From positions 1-42,966 of IMG/VR virus record IMGVR_UViG_3300037189_010528: DNA of 42,966 bases, one strand, 5' to 3'. The DNA comes from a virus. Below the pieces are notes generated by a model, which worked only from the letters and a program-made list of their open reading frames with translations, was not told the origin of the DNA and did not search any database. Shown in pieces: positions 1 to 6,661 of the stretch. Both the position numbers and the translations under genes were made by a program. Each line of letters starts with the position of its first letter. Within the stretch, counting starts at the first letter, position 1.

Positions 1-1
1 C

Positions 2-712
2 CGGGAGAGCGGCCTGGATATACCGAGCTTCGTTTATAGTCCAGCCGCGCTCGCGGAATTCGCACGTAACGGCCAGCTTCGTAAGAAGCCTCAGCCAGGT
101 GATATCGCGATCTTCAACTTCTCATCAATCACGGTAACTAACGGATCAAGCTTTGCTGCGCCACACTGCGGCGTGGTAGTAGATACTCGTGAGTTCAAAT
201 CAAACGGCCGGTTCCTAACCGTTGAAGGTAACGTGACCGGATCAACTTCTTACCAACAGTTCGACGGCGTGCATCAACGGATCCGATACACAACTGATGT
301 TGCGATCTTCTTGCGGCCCGCTAACTTCGAACGAGGAATTCGGAAGTTGTTGTACGTACAAGCTGCGGCGGCCTGGAAGGAACTAACGGCCTGGATTCGT
401 AAGAAGTTCAGCGCTGCAGATCGGATCGAACTAGCTCAGCTAGCAGAAGCTGCAGCTCAACTTCTAACGGTTGATGTTAGGAAGTTGCAGCCAGGATCTA
501 AGAACAAACACGTAACCGCTGTTCAATTAGCGCTTTCCCAGGTAACCGACATCTCAGGGGCTGAAGAAGGAAAGTGGGATGGAGCTACCGCGAGCGCGTT
601 TGCTCGCTTCCAACGAAACATCGGACGTGTAGGATCTGAAGCTAACGGAGCCCCGGAGGCCGGTACCCTGAAGAGACTCGCCGCGATGACCAAGCTTTTT
701 GTGATCGATTAG
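2..712 (+). CDS. Endolysin, C-terminal part (CHAP + peptidoglycan-binding domain), 5' truncated
   Basis: The reading frame is open from base 2, so the gene begins outside the window; ATG-like starts near 173 are internal. The first visible part matches the end of a CHAP amidase/endopeptidase: QPGDIAIFNF, then PHCGVVVD (with the CHAP histidine), then FLTVEGN. The catalytic cysteine would lie upstream of the window. After an Ala/Lys-rich linker, the last 75 residues form a peptidoglycan-binding repeat (KLQPGSKNKHVTAVQLAL, then GKWDGATASAFARFQ). The product would cleave host wall peptidoglycan at lysis. The stop codon TAG at 710-712 lies inside the predicted -10 of the next gene. The family call is secure; substrate bond specificity cannot be told. 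Confidence 0.85.
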   Translation, partial: RESGLDIPSFVYSPAALAEFARNGQLRKKPQPGDIAIFNFSSITVTNGSSFAAPHCGVVVDTREFKSNGRFLTVEGNVTGSTSYQQFDGVHQRIRYTTDVAIFLRPANFERGIRKLLYVQAAAAWKELTAWIRKKFSAADRIELAQLAEAAAQLLTVDVRKLQPGSKNKHVTAVQLALSQVTDISGAEEGKWDGATASAFARFQRNIGRVGSEANGAPEAGTLKRLAAMTKLFVID

Positions 713-722
713 AATCTGTGCT
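687..722 (+). promoter_or_regulatory. Putative leaderless promoter of the first oxygenase gene
   Basis: TGACCA at 687-692, a 17-bp spacer, and TAGAAT at 710-715. The predicted start of transcription falls at 722-723, on the ATG, and no Shine-Dalgarno is visible. The -35 is weak. Confidence 0.4.
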
Positions 723-1364
723 ATGATTCAAAACATGTTGCAGATCTCAGACTTCCAACGAATTGGCTGGACGCCGGAAGTACTCGATGACCAGGTGTTT
801 CTTGTCAAGGGGGTATTAACATCCGACGAACGCGGCCTGCTGCTATCTGAGATCGAGAGCTACACTGACGATGCCTGGAAAGAAAACTACGTAACCGGCA
901 TGCGTGAGTACGCGCTGCGTCAGTTCGGTCGAACAATGGAGGAGCTCATCGAAGACGGCGTGCTCTCACTGGATGAAGAGTGGATTGATAAAACGATCCA
1001 GCTGCAGCCATCAGCAACTATTGACGAACTTGATGAAAAGATTCAGACTCTAGTTGAACCTTACGGTCACCTGGAATTCCGAGGCATCGGTAATGCTCAG
1101 CGGCAGCCATTCGGTGCGGAGCTCAAACTTCACACGGATGGTGATTCCGAACCCGCTGTTGTCTATGCGGTAATCTTTTATTTGAATGATGATTACACTG
1201 GCGGCGAGCTGTACTTCCCAACACGTTCGTTGGAAGTTAGGCCGCCGGCCGGATCCGTCATCTTCTTTCCAACAACCAACGAATACAAACACGGCGTGCA
1301 TCCAGTAGGGCCAGGTCCAACCAGGTATGTGCTGCCTTCATTCATACAAACCGTCGAGGAGTAA
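723..1364 (+). CDS. 2OG-Fe(II) oxygenase, prolyl-4-hydroxylase-like (first of a tandem pair)
   Basis: The 213-aa protein has the P4H-type double-stranded beta-helix signature: LKLHTDGD with iron ligands H137 and D139, YLNDDYTGGELYFP, then KHGVHPV with distal H190, and an Arg about ten residues later (TRYVLPSFI) that would bind 2-oxoglutarate. Family knowledge: such enzymes hydroxylate proline, other side chains, or sometimes nucleobases, using Fe(II), O2 and 2-oxoglutarate. The substrate is unknown; neither a signal peptide nor a membrane segment is seen. The start at 723 has no Shine-Dalgarno but sits on a predicted transcription start; ATG 735 is an alternative. The next gene, four bases downstream, is a clear paralog. 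Confidence 0.8.
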   Translation: MIQNMLQISDFQRIGWTPEVLDDQVFLVKGVLTSDERGLLLSEIESYTDDAWKENYVTGMREYALRQFGRTMEELIEDGVLSLDEEWIDKTIQLQPSATIDELDEKIQTLVEPYGHLEFRGIGNAQRQPFGAELKLHTDGDSEPAVVYAVIFYLNDDYTGGELYFPTRSLEVRPPAGSVIFFPTTNEYKHGVHPVGPGPTRYVLPSFIQTVEE

Positions 1365-1367
1365 CGG

Positions 1368-2063
1368 ATGTTAACGGAGCAGGAAATGCTAGCTGTTCGC
1401 AAATCAGATATTGAAGCACAGGGCTGGGAAGTTGATGAGATCGACGATCACGTCTTCATGATTAAGAATTTCCTCAATGTTGAAGACCGCAAGCGAATCA
1501 TGGACGAGGTTGTTACATACGGCCCGGAGGATTGGCTTGGCCACTACATGGACCACCTTCGCGACCATGCCGAACGAGAACACGGCACGCGTGACATCGA
1601 GCAGCTGAATAAAGACGGCAAGCTCGAGATCACTTGGGACTGGGCGGATAAGAATCTGCATCTTCACACGGTTCGTGATTTGACGGAGAAGCTAAACCGG
1701 CAAGTTGAAGACATCATCCGCCCGTACGATTTCTTGTACTACAACGGCCTGGGTACCATCCAGCGCCAATACGACGGCGCGGAGCTAAGAGTGCACGTCG
1801 ATAACTACACGGACCCATATGTTGCATATGCTGCAATCATCTACGTCAACGATGACTACAACGGCGGCGAGCTCATCTTCCCAACAAGGAACCTCGAGTT
1901 ACGTGTACCGGCTGGTGCGATGATGCTCTTCCCAGGTACCGCGGATTACCCTCACGGAGTGAAGCCGCCTCTTGCAGGCCCGCACCGTTACGTGCTGCCA
2001 TCCTTCATTTCGATGTACAACGAACAAGGACTACGTCGCGATGGGACAAGAGACGGCCGGTAG
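1368..2063 (+). CDS. 2OG-Fe(II) oxygenase, prolyl-4-hydroxylase-like (second of a tandem pair)
   Basis: The 231-aa protein is collinear with the preceding gene. It has LRVHVDNYT with ligands H143 and D145, YVNDDYNGGELIFPTRN, distal H196 in YPHGVKPP, and RYVLPSFIS. The N-terminal halves also align (GW.VDEIDDHVFMIKNFL against GWTPEVLDDQVFLVKGVL), so this is a gene duplication rather than convergence. A GAGGAG Shine-Dalgarno at 1354-1359 lies inside the end of the first gene, so the pair is probably co-transcribed and translationally coupled. Divergence is large enough to allow different substrates. The target is not deducible from sequence. Confidence 0.8.
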   Translation: MLTEQEMLAVRKSDIEAQGWEVDEIDDHVFMIKNFLNVEDRKRIMDEVVTYGPEDWLGHYMDHLRDHAEREHGTRDIEQLNKDGKLEITWDWADKNLHLHTVRDLTEKLNRQVEDIIRPYDFLYYNGLGTIQRQYDGAELRVHVDNYTDPYVAYAAIIYVNDDYNGGELIFPTRNLELRVPAGAMMLFPGTADYPHGVKPPLAGPHRYVLPSFISMYNEQGLRRDGTRDGR

Positions 2064-2118
2064 ATTCGGATCTCAACTTCCAACGAACGGTTAGACTCGA
2101 CACGCGGCCAGGGCCCGG

Positions 2119-2153
2119 TTGACAAAACGGCGAGCGCTTGCTACAGTGAACTC
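2119..2153 (+). promoter_or_regulatory. Leaderless promoter TTGACA-17-TACAGT
   Basis: Consensus -35 TTGACA at 2119-2124, exact 17-bp spacer, -10 TACAGT at 2142-2147. The ATG at 2154 is 12 bases after the start of the -10, which is where transcription should begin. There is no Shine-Dalgarno. Confidence 0.7.
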
Positions 2154-2462
2154 ATGACTATTCACGAGAAGTGCATCTGCTCTGACGGATGCTCAACGGC
2201 ACGCTGCTACACTGCATTCAATTGCTGGGACTGCACGGTCAATACTTTGGAAGCCAACGAGTACTACATGGTTGAGGATGAACTGTGGAAGTTAGGTACC
2301 ATCTACGCGGATGACTATTGCGGCGAGGATGTGATGCTATGCATCGGCTGCCTAGAGAATCGGATTGGTGGGAAGTTAACGGCCCGCGACTTTCTCGAGC
2401 TTCCAATCAATCAAGGATTCTTTCCAAGGTCGGCACGGTTCATGGACAGGCTTGCTCACTAG
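2154..2462 (+). CDS. Small cysteine-rich phage protein
   Basis: The 102-aa protein has many cysteines in its first half (CICSDGC, ARCYTAFNCWDC) and a later pair MLCIGCLENRIGGKLT. The segment WKLG..YADDYCGEDVMLCIGCLE resembles a small conserved protein common in actinobacteriophages, probably zinc-binding, whose function is unknown. The cysteine spacing suggests one or two metal sites. It is expressed from its own consensus promoter with the ATG at the predicted transcript 5' end. I recognise the family pattern but cannot assign a role. Confidence 0.75.
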   Translation: MTIHEKCICSDGCSTARCYTAFNCWDCTVNTLEANEYYMVEDELWKLGTIYADDYCGEDVMLCIGCLENRIGGKLTARDFLELPINQGFFPRSARFMDRLAH

Positions 2463-2467
2463 TCAAT

Positions 2468-2502
2468 TTGCAATAACGGCACGGGCATGCTAACCTGGAC
2501 TC
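2468..2502 (+). promoter_or_regulatory. Leaderless promoter TTGCAA-17-TAACCT
   Basis: -35 TTGCAA at 2468-2473, 17-bp spacer, -10 TAACCT at 2491-2496. The ATG at 2503 is again exactly 12 bases after the first base of the -10, with no Shine-Dalgarno. Confidence 0.6.
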
Positions 2503-2685
2503 ATGAACGCATACGAGTATCTCATCACAAAAGCCGATGACCCAGCACTAAACGGGCGAGTTCTAGCATTTGCTGAAACCGAACGGGAAGCTGAAGCTCA
2601 GCTGCGATCCGCAACTTCTAACGAATCACGGCATGTCGAATGGCTGCTCGTGAAGACAACACCGCTTGGAGTAACGGTCTTCTAG
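2503..2685 (+). CDS. Small hypothetical protein (60 aa)
   Basis: A short soluble, mixed-charge protein (MNAYEYLITKADDPALNGRV...). The beginning resembles the start of a compact alpha/beta domain; the segment ETEREAEAQLRSAT is likely a helix. No family recognised. The start is supported by the predicted leaderless promoter just upstream rather than by a ribosome binding site. The sequence contains the dispersed word AACTTCTAACGAA within the coding region. Confidence 0.6.
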   Translation: MNAYEYLITKADDPALNGRVLAFAETEREAEAQLRSATSNESRHVEWLLVKTTPLGVTVF

Positions 2686-2700
2686 GGATACCGCGAGCGC

Positions 2701-2739
2701 GTTCAAATCACTATTTGAACAACGGGGTATTCTAGCCGT
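2701..2739 (+). promoter_or_regulatory. 20-bp perfect inverted repeat next to a leaderless -10
   Basis: GTTCAAAT at 2701-2708 and ATTTGAAC at 2713-2720 form a perfect inverted repeat with a 4-base centre. It occupies the -35 zone of a -10 TATTCT at 2728-2733. The ATG at 2740 is 12 bases after the start of the -10. No good -35 hexamer is present, so the palindrome may be an operator or activator site. Confidence 0.5.
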
Positions 2740-2976
2740 ATGAGAAATATAGAACTCCACACGATAGAGTCCGCAGCGGACATCGACGCAGCAATGATGG
2801 CTGGCTTGCTAGACATCGACGACATTGACGGCGCGGCATGCTCGGCATGCTACGAAGAGGTCGGGTACATCAACGGTGGGTTCTACTCATACGCTATAGT
2901 TTTAGATGACATAGACCAATGGACGGTTTGCTTGCAGTGCGCAGAAGCTGTTGTAGCAACGGAGGAAGATTTTTAG
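2740..2976 (+). CDS. Small hypothetical acidic protein with two cysteine pairs
   Basis: The 78-aa protein is acidic, with a repeated Asp-Ile pattern (LLDIDDIDGAA) and cysteines in ACSACYEEVGY and VCLQCAEAV, which could bind one metal ion (CxxC twice). No family recognised. It probably starts from a leaderless transcript whose control region contains a perfect palindrome. The sulfotransferase-like gene follows after four bases and is likely co-transcribed. Confidence 0.65.
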   Translation: MRNIELHTIESAADIDAAMMAGLLDIDDIDGAACSACYEEVGYINGGFYSYAIVLDDIDQWTVCLQCAEAVVATEEDF

Positions 2977-2980
2977 CACC

Positions 2981-3559
2981 ATGGGATTAGACTCAACCCG
3001 TAAGAACGGATACGTCGTTTACACCTACCCACGCTCTGGGCTCAATGCATTCACCCACACTTATGAACTGCAGACCGAAGTCCACCTACGTGGGACACAC
3101 TTTGATGATGATGCTGATGGTATGCAAATCGTTTCAATCATTCGCGACCCTAAAAGTTCAGTGGCGTCACTGATTGCAATGAATGCCAAAAAGGGACACA
3201 GTCAAATTGGAGACGAGGGATACCATGCCATGGTAGACCTCTACATTCGCGAGTTCTCGGACAAGATGAGGTTCATAGATTCAAATGCAGAAATTGTCGT
3301 TCTTTATGAAGACTTCTGTAAAGATCCAAGCGCAGTTGTAAAAAAGGTTGCTGACGCTTTGGGTGACGAGATACTCCACCCTGAGGCAGTATCCACAAAG
3401 ATTTTCAATGGAGGGCCATACTCCAGTGTTCCTCATGTATCTAGTTCTAGGGAACTCCCTGACTATGACGAATTCGTTCAATACTTGACTAGATTTGATT
3501 TCGAGCAGGCAGAAAAGAATTACGAAGCGCTGGCAAATAAACATCGACTAAATCTCTAG
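2981..3559 (+). CDS. Sulfotransferase-like protein
   Basis: The 192-aa protein begins with YVVYTYPRSGLNAF, which fits the 5'-phosphosulfate loop of PAPS-dependent sulfotransferases (YPRSG). It continues with VSIIRDPKSSVAS, matching the 3'-phosphate-binding motif, and IVVLYEDFCKDPSAVVKKVADAL, the typical third block. The enzyme family moves sulfate from PAPS to hydroxyl or amine acceptors. At 192 aa it is shorter than most family members (often 250-300 aa), so it may be a minimal domain. GGAGG at about 2961 is the only nearby ribosome site and is 15 bases from the ATG, so coupling to the upstream gene is likely. Acceptor unknown. The last GATC before a long GATC-free stretch is here (3323). 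Confidence 0.65.
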   Translation: MGLDSTRKNGYVVYTYPRSGLNAFTHTYELQTEVHLRGTHFDDDADGMQIVSIIRDPKSSVASLIAMNAKKGHSQIGDEGYHAMVDLYIREFSDKMRFIDSNAEIVVLYEDFCKDPSAVVKKVADALGDEILHPEAVSTKIFNGGPYSSVPHVSSSRELPDYDEFVQYLTRFDFEQAEKNYEALANKHRLNL

Positions 3560-3560
3560 T

Positions 3561-3658
3561 TGTATTTATTTTTTCTAGCGCAACACACCAAGCCAAAAAG
3601 ATTTGACACTACTTATCTACTCTGGTAAAGTTGACTCCAAACGAACAAACAGGAGTTA
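3561..3658 (+). promoter_or_regulatory. Cassette control block 1: 16-mer and consensus promoter
   Basis: First forward copy of TGTATTTATTTTTTCT at 3561-3576. Then -35 TTGACA at 3603-3608, a 17-bp spacer, -10 TAAAGT at 3626-3631, and AGGAG at 3651-3655. The 16-mer end lies 50 bp before the -10. No TGTCG box or 5' hairpin is seen in this copy. Confidence 0.7.
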
Positions 3659-3661
3659 TTT

Positions 3662-4174
3662 ATGGCTGAATACAACACTTTCAAATACATACCTGAACTA
3701 CCAGTAGGTATGCCTGTCTCCGACTGGGCTGGAACAATGCTCTACACATGGTCAGATAGGTCAGACATTACTGCTGGAGTTGTAATGCTCAAAGATGGGG
3801 TGTTCGAGAGCATTTGGAGTGTCCACTCACGACTACCTCTAGCAGAGGCACGAGCAAAGAAGTATGCCAAAGAGAACACGATTGCTGGCAGGGCTTTTAT
3901 CGCAGTTCCACTAAACCTCCAACCAAGAAATAAGACTTACTTCTCTGGGTCTAGTTTCGGAAACGCAGAGGAAATGCTGGTTCTTGATACTTCTGAATGG
4001 AGTATGGAAATGTGGAACAAACTTCGCTACAACGCAAACACGATTGAACTAGCGAAACACTTCGCAGAGGGCGTCCACGAGTTCGAGGAAAGAAAGACTT
4101 GGCGAGGAAGTAAGAGCCTAAGCCTCCCAATCTGTAAAACCTGCTACCTCTTGCGTGAGGAACTCTACGCATAA
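3662..4174 (+). CDS. Hypothetical protein (170 aa), first gene of the cassette block
   Basis: No family recognised. The protein is soluble, with aromatic-rich N-terminal strands, a central segment VLDTSEWSMEMWNKLRYNAN and a C-terminal CxxC (PICKTCYLLREEL) that may be half of a metal site. It is a one-gene transcription unit, with its own promoter and AGGAG site upstream and an intrinsic terminator 15 bases downstream. Codon habits differ from the preceding genes: Glu-Leu is written GAACTN rather than GAGCTN, so the tetramer AGCT is avoided, as in all later cassettes. Confidence 0.75.
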   Translation: MAEYNTFKYIPELPVGMPVSDWAGTMLYTWSDRSDITAGVVMLKDGVFESIWSVHSRLPLAEARAKKYAKENTIAGRAFIAVPLNLQPRNKTYFSGSSFGNAEEMLVLDTSEWSMEMWNKLRYNANTIELAKHFAEGVHEFEERKTWRGSKSLSLPICKTCYLLREELYA

Positions 4175-4187
4175 CAACAAAGAACGA

Positions 4188-4216
4188 AAGCCTCTCAAAC
4201 ACGAGGGGCTTTTTTC
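4188..4216 (+). terminator. Intrinsic terminator
   Basis: Stem AAGCCTC (4188-4194) with GAGGGGCTT (4203-4211), one G bulged, followed by a T run. It closes the first cassette. Confidence 0.75.
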
Positions 4217-4227
4217 TTTGCCCTAGT

Positions 4228-4319
4228 TGTATTTATTTTTTCTACGAAACACGCTCGTTTGACAACTTGTATTTTGTCATAGGTTCGTTGTAAGTTTGGA
4301 ACTAGGCAAATCGAAAGGA
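4228..4319 (+). promoter_or_regulatory. Cassette control block 2: 16-mer, TGTCA box, promoter
   Basis: 16-mer at 4228-4243; -35-like TTGTAT at 4267-4272 (18-bp spacer); TGTCA at 4275-4279; -10 TAAGTT at 4291-4296; Shine-Dalgarno GAAAGGA at 4313-4319. A separate TTGACA at 4259-4264 is too far from the -10 to serve it. Confidence 0.65.
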
Positions 4320-4324
4320 CGAAA

Positions 4325-4861
4325 ATGCACACTTGCCAAATCCTGCTAGTAGAGGCAGAGACACCAGAACAGGCTTTTGATGAAGTAGCACGCAAACTAG
4401 AGGGCGAGCCAAAATGGTCTGACTGGCACAACGCAGACCAGTCAGGGGCTATCACTTTGAACTTTGCTGGTCGCTGGTCTGGTGAAGTCTTTGGGTCATA
4501 CAACGAGGAGGGTGTAATGACCAACACAGATACCAACCCAAACTATCTGCGCTATTCAGACGACCCCGCGCTCGCGGAACAAGTGATTACTCGTTTTCTG
4601 GAGTATCGCTACGAGGAAATCAGACTTCTCCAGCCACAGGCACTAGACCTATCTAGTTATTCTTACGACCCATACAACAACAAACTAGACATGGAGTTGT
4701 GGGGAACTAAGAAGTTGGCACAACTTCTGAATGACGACTGGACACCTGATAGTGGTATCTACGACTTGGACTATTGGACAGGTTCACTAGACAACTTCAC
4801 AAAGCGAGTTGCCTCTAGTCCTGAAAAGCAGTTCCTAATCCCAGTTGATTTTCACTTCTAG
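4325..4861 (+). CDS. Hypothetical protein (178 aa)
   Basis: No family recognised. The N-terminus (MHTCQILLVEAETPEQAFDEV) looks like a beta-alpha unit of a small ferredoxin-like fold, followed by aromatic acidic segments (DWTPDSGIYDLDYWTGSLDNF). It is strongly acidic and has no membrane segment. The start is supported by GAAAGGA six bases upstream. There is no clear terminator after it. Instead an inverted, one-base-shorter copy of the 16-mer follows, and the next promoter begins within 30 bases. Confidence 0.7.
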   Translation: MHTCQILLVEAETPEQAFDEVARKLEGEPKWSDWHNADQSGAITLNFAGRWSGEVFGSYNEEGVMTNTDTNPNYLRYSDDPALAEQVITRFLEYRYEEIRLLQPQALDLSSYSYDPYNNKLDMELWGTKKLAQLLNDDWTPDSGIYDLDYWTGSLDNFTKRVASSPEKQFLIPVDFHF

Positions 4862-4868
4862 ACACGCC

Positions 4869-4883
4869 AGAAAAATAAATACA
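4869..4883 (-). repeat. Inverted, 15-base copy of the cassette 16-mer
   Basis: AGAAAAATAAATACA is the reverse complement of the 16-mer with one A missing from the run. It is one of only two copies in this orientation, and it sits 8 bases before a consensus -35. Confidence 0.75.
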
Positions 4884-4890
4884 GCAGAAC

Positions 4891-4959
4891 TTGACAACTT
4901 CCAACGAACCCTGCTAAGTTTGACTTGTTGGAAAAATCCAACAAACCTAAAGTAAAGGA
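4891..4959 (+). promoter_or_regulatory. Promoter and 5' hairpin for the AAA+/vWA operon
   Basis: -35 TTGACA at 4891-4896, 18-bp spacer, -10 TAAGTT at 4915-4920 preceded by TGC. A perfect 8-bp hairpin follows at the predicted RNA start: TTGTTGGA at 4925-4932 and TCCAACAA at 4937-4944. Shine-Dalgarno AAAGGA at 4954-4959. Confidence 0.7.
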
Positions 4960-4968
4960 CGGAAAAAA

Positions 4969-5487
4969 ATGAACCCAGACCTAATGGGAACATTCGGGGA
5001 ACTAACCCCAGAACTAGCCAGCGCAGTTGCGCTTGGTGAAGTTAGCAACAAGCCAAAGGTAATGGGAATGGGTATCTACCTTGAACTCCCAAATGCCAAT
5101 GGCGACCAAGCAACTCAAATCTTGATTACCCCAGAGGGAAAGAACGAAAAGGGTCAAGATGTCGCAATGGCTATTAGCACTCGCACTATTAGCGATTGGT
5201 CTCCACGCAAGCAATGGCGTATCAGTTTCATTCGACCTGATAAGGAACTGACCACAGCAGAGGCAAAAGCGTCTGCTATGTCAGAGCAGGTAGAGCGTGT
5301 TCTCAAGCGTCAGATGAAGTATGGTCTGACTAACTTGCGTGGCGCAAAGCCTATCGTGTTTGAACTTACAGACATGGACTTCACCGAAATCGGCGATTGG
5401 AAAGCACCAGCGTCAGCACTTCGCCGTATTCAGAAAACTCGCCTAGCACTTGGCTTTCCTGAAAAGCCATACAACTCAAAAGCATAG
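4969..5487 (+). CDS. Hypothetical protein encoded upstream of the MoxR-like ATPase
   Basis: The 172-aa protein was not recognised. It has a predicted beta-rich core (MGMGIYLELP, TQILITPEGK) and a basic helical C-terminal half (SEQVERVLKRQMKYGLTNL, ALRRIQKTRLALGF). It is the promoter-proximal gene of a unit with the AAA+ ATPase gene 24 bases downstream, and both use the same AAAGGACGGAAAA ribosome site. This suggests it works with the ATPase and vWA protein, for example as an adaptor or substrate. That is context only. Confidence 0.7.
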   Translation: MNPDLMGTFGELTPELASAVALGEVSNKPKVMGMGIYLELPNANGDQATQILITPEGKNEKGQDVAMAISTRTISDWSPRKQWRISFIRPDKELTTAEAKASAMSEQVERVLKRQMKYGLTNLRGAKPIVFELTDMDFTEIGDWKAPASALRRIQKTRLALGFPEKPYNSKA

Positions 5488-5511
5488 TCATAGAAAAGGA
5501 CGGAAAATAAA

Positions 5512-6540
5512 ATGACTACTCTCATTACTCCAGCAGTTCCAGAGGTCGAACTAAATGTGGACGACCTTTACCAAGACCTATCGAAACTTGTCTATGGTGT
5601 TGCCATTCAAGACATGGACGCAACCAAAGTTCCAGCAGAACTAAGTGCGCTAATGCCAACGACTGCTCGTGCGAATGTGCGTGCTAAAGTTGGAACTGGC
5701 ACTCCAAAAGTAAAGGCGAACAAAGTGGTAAATGTTGAGGCATTAGAGGGCGTTGAGAAATACGCACGACCTAATGGTCAGGATTACTACTCTCGCTCAT
5801 GGGGAGAACACACAGACATTGAAGTCTTGCGCAAAGCACGAGGCGCAGGTCAGTATGTCTTGCTCTATGGCGCACCTGGAACTGGAAAGACAGCACTCGT
5901 TGAGGGTGCGTTCCCTGACGAACTTTACACCATTCTTGGTTCTGGCGACACCGAACTTGCTGACTTCATTGGTGGCTATGTTCAAACTCCAAGTGGCGGT
6001 TTTGAATGGGTGGACGGCGCATTGGTCAAGTCTGCCGAGCAAGGAAAAGTTTTGCTCATTGACGAGATTGGTCTGATTGACCCAAAGGTCTTGTCTGCGG
6101 TCTATGGTCTTATGGACGGACGCAAGGAAATCACGATTACCCAGAACCCAGAGCGAGGAACTATCAAGGCTCAAGAGGGATTTTTCGTGATTGGTGCGAC
6201 CAACCCTAACGCACCCGGAGTTCGACTTTCAGAGGCGTTGCTCTCTCGTTTCAGCGTTCAGGTCGAAATGACTACTGACTGGGCATTGGCAAAGAAGTTG
6301 GGCGTTCCTGCGACAGCAGTTTCAGCCTCACAGAACTTGGCAAAGAAACAGGCGAATGGCGAAACTTCATGGTCGCCTCAAATGCGAGAGTTGCTTGCGT
6401 TCCGAGACCTAAGCGAGTTGTTTGGTTCTAAGTGGGCAGTTGCCAACTTGCTTGCCAGCGCACCAGAGATTGACAGGTCTGTTGTCGCAGATGTGTTCAC
6501 ACGAGTTTTTGGCGAGGCAGTTCTGCCAGCCAAAATCTAG
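5512..6540 (+). CDS. MoxR/CobS-like AAA+ ATPase
   Basis: The 342-aa protein has Walker A GAPGTGKT at residues 120-127 (K126), Walker B VLLIDEIG with D184 and E185, a sensor-1-like segment GATNPNAPG, and LLSRFSVQVEM in the position of the arginine-finger region. The order and spacing fit the MoxR branch of AAA+ proteins, which form ring ATPases that remodel or activate a vWA-domain partner. Phage copies are often labelled CobS-like, but nothing here indicates cobalamin synthesis. The partner vWA gene lies downstream. The first 90 residues are outside the ATPase core and include a low-complexity linker. Confident on fold, not on role. Confidence 0.85.
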   Translation: MTTLITPAVPEVELNVDDLYQDLSKLVYGVAIQDMDATKVPAELSALMPTTARANVRAKVGTGTPKVKANKVVNVEALEGVEKYARPNGQDYYSRSWGEHTDIEVLRKARGAGQYVLLYGAPGTGKTALVEGAFPDELYTILGSGDTELADFIGGYVQTPSGGFEWVDGALVKSAEQGKVLLIDEIGLIDPKVLSAVYGLMDGRKEITITQNPERGTIKAQEGFFVIGATNPNAPGVRLSEALLSRFSVQVEMTTDWALAKKLGVPATAVSASQNLAKKQANGETSWSPQMRELLAFRDLSELFGSKWAVANLLASAPEIDRSVVADVFTRVFGEAVLPAKI

Positions 6541-6566
6541 TAGTTCCGTTCCTACTAGAAAAGGTG

Positions 6567-6617
6567 GGGAACGCAGTTTGTAAATGAACTTGCGTTCCCT
6601 GCCAAATCTGGTAAGGT
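6567..6617 (+). promoter_or_regulatory. Inverted repeat overlapping a promoter before the vWA gene
   Basis: GGGAACGCA at 6567-6575 and TGCGTTCCC at 6591-6599 form a perfect 9-bp inverted repeat. It covers a -35-like TTGCGT at 6590-6595; -10 TAAGGT follows at 6612-6617 (16-bp spacer). There is no T run, so it is not a standard terminator. It may be an operator or a pause/attenuation element. Shine-Dalgarno GAAAGGA lies before the ATG at 6662. Confidence 0.5.
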
Positions 6618-6661
6618 TGGAACTAGCAACAAATCAAGAGACAACGAAAGGACGAAATCAA

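Noticed and set aside
2690-2735. tRNA-like T-loop GTTCAAATC
   Set aside because: There is no acceptor stem or anticodon arm around it. The sequence is better explained as a perfect inverted repeat upstream of a -10.
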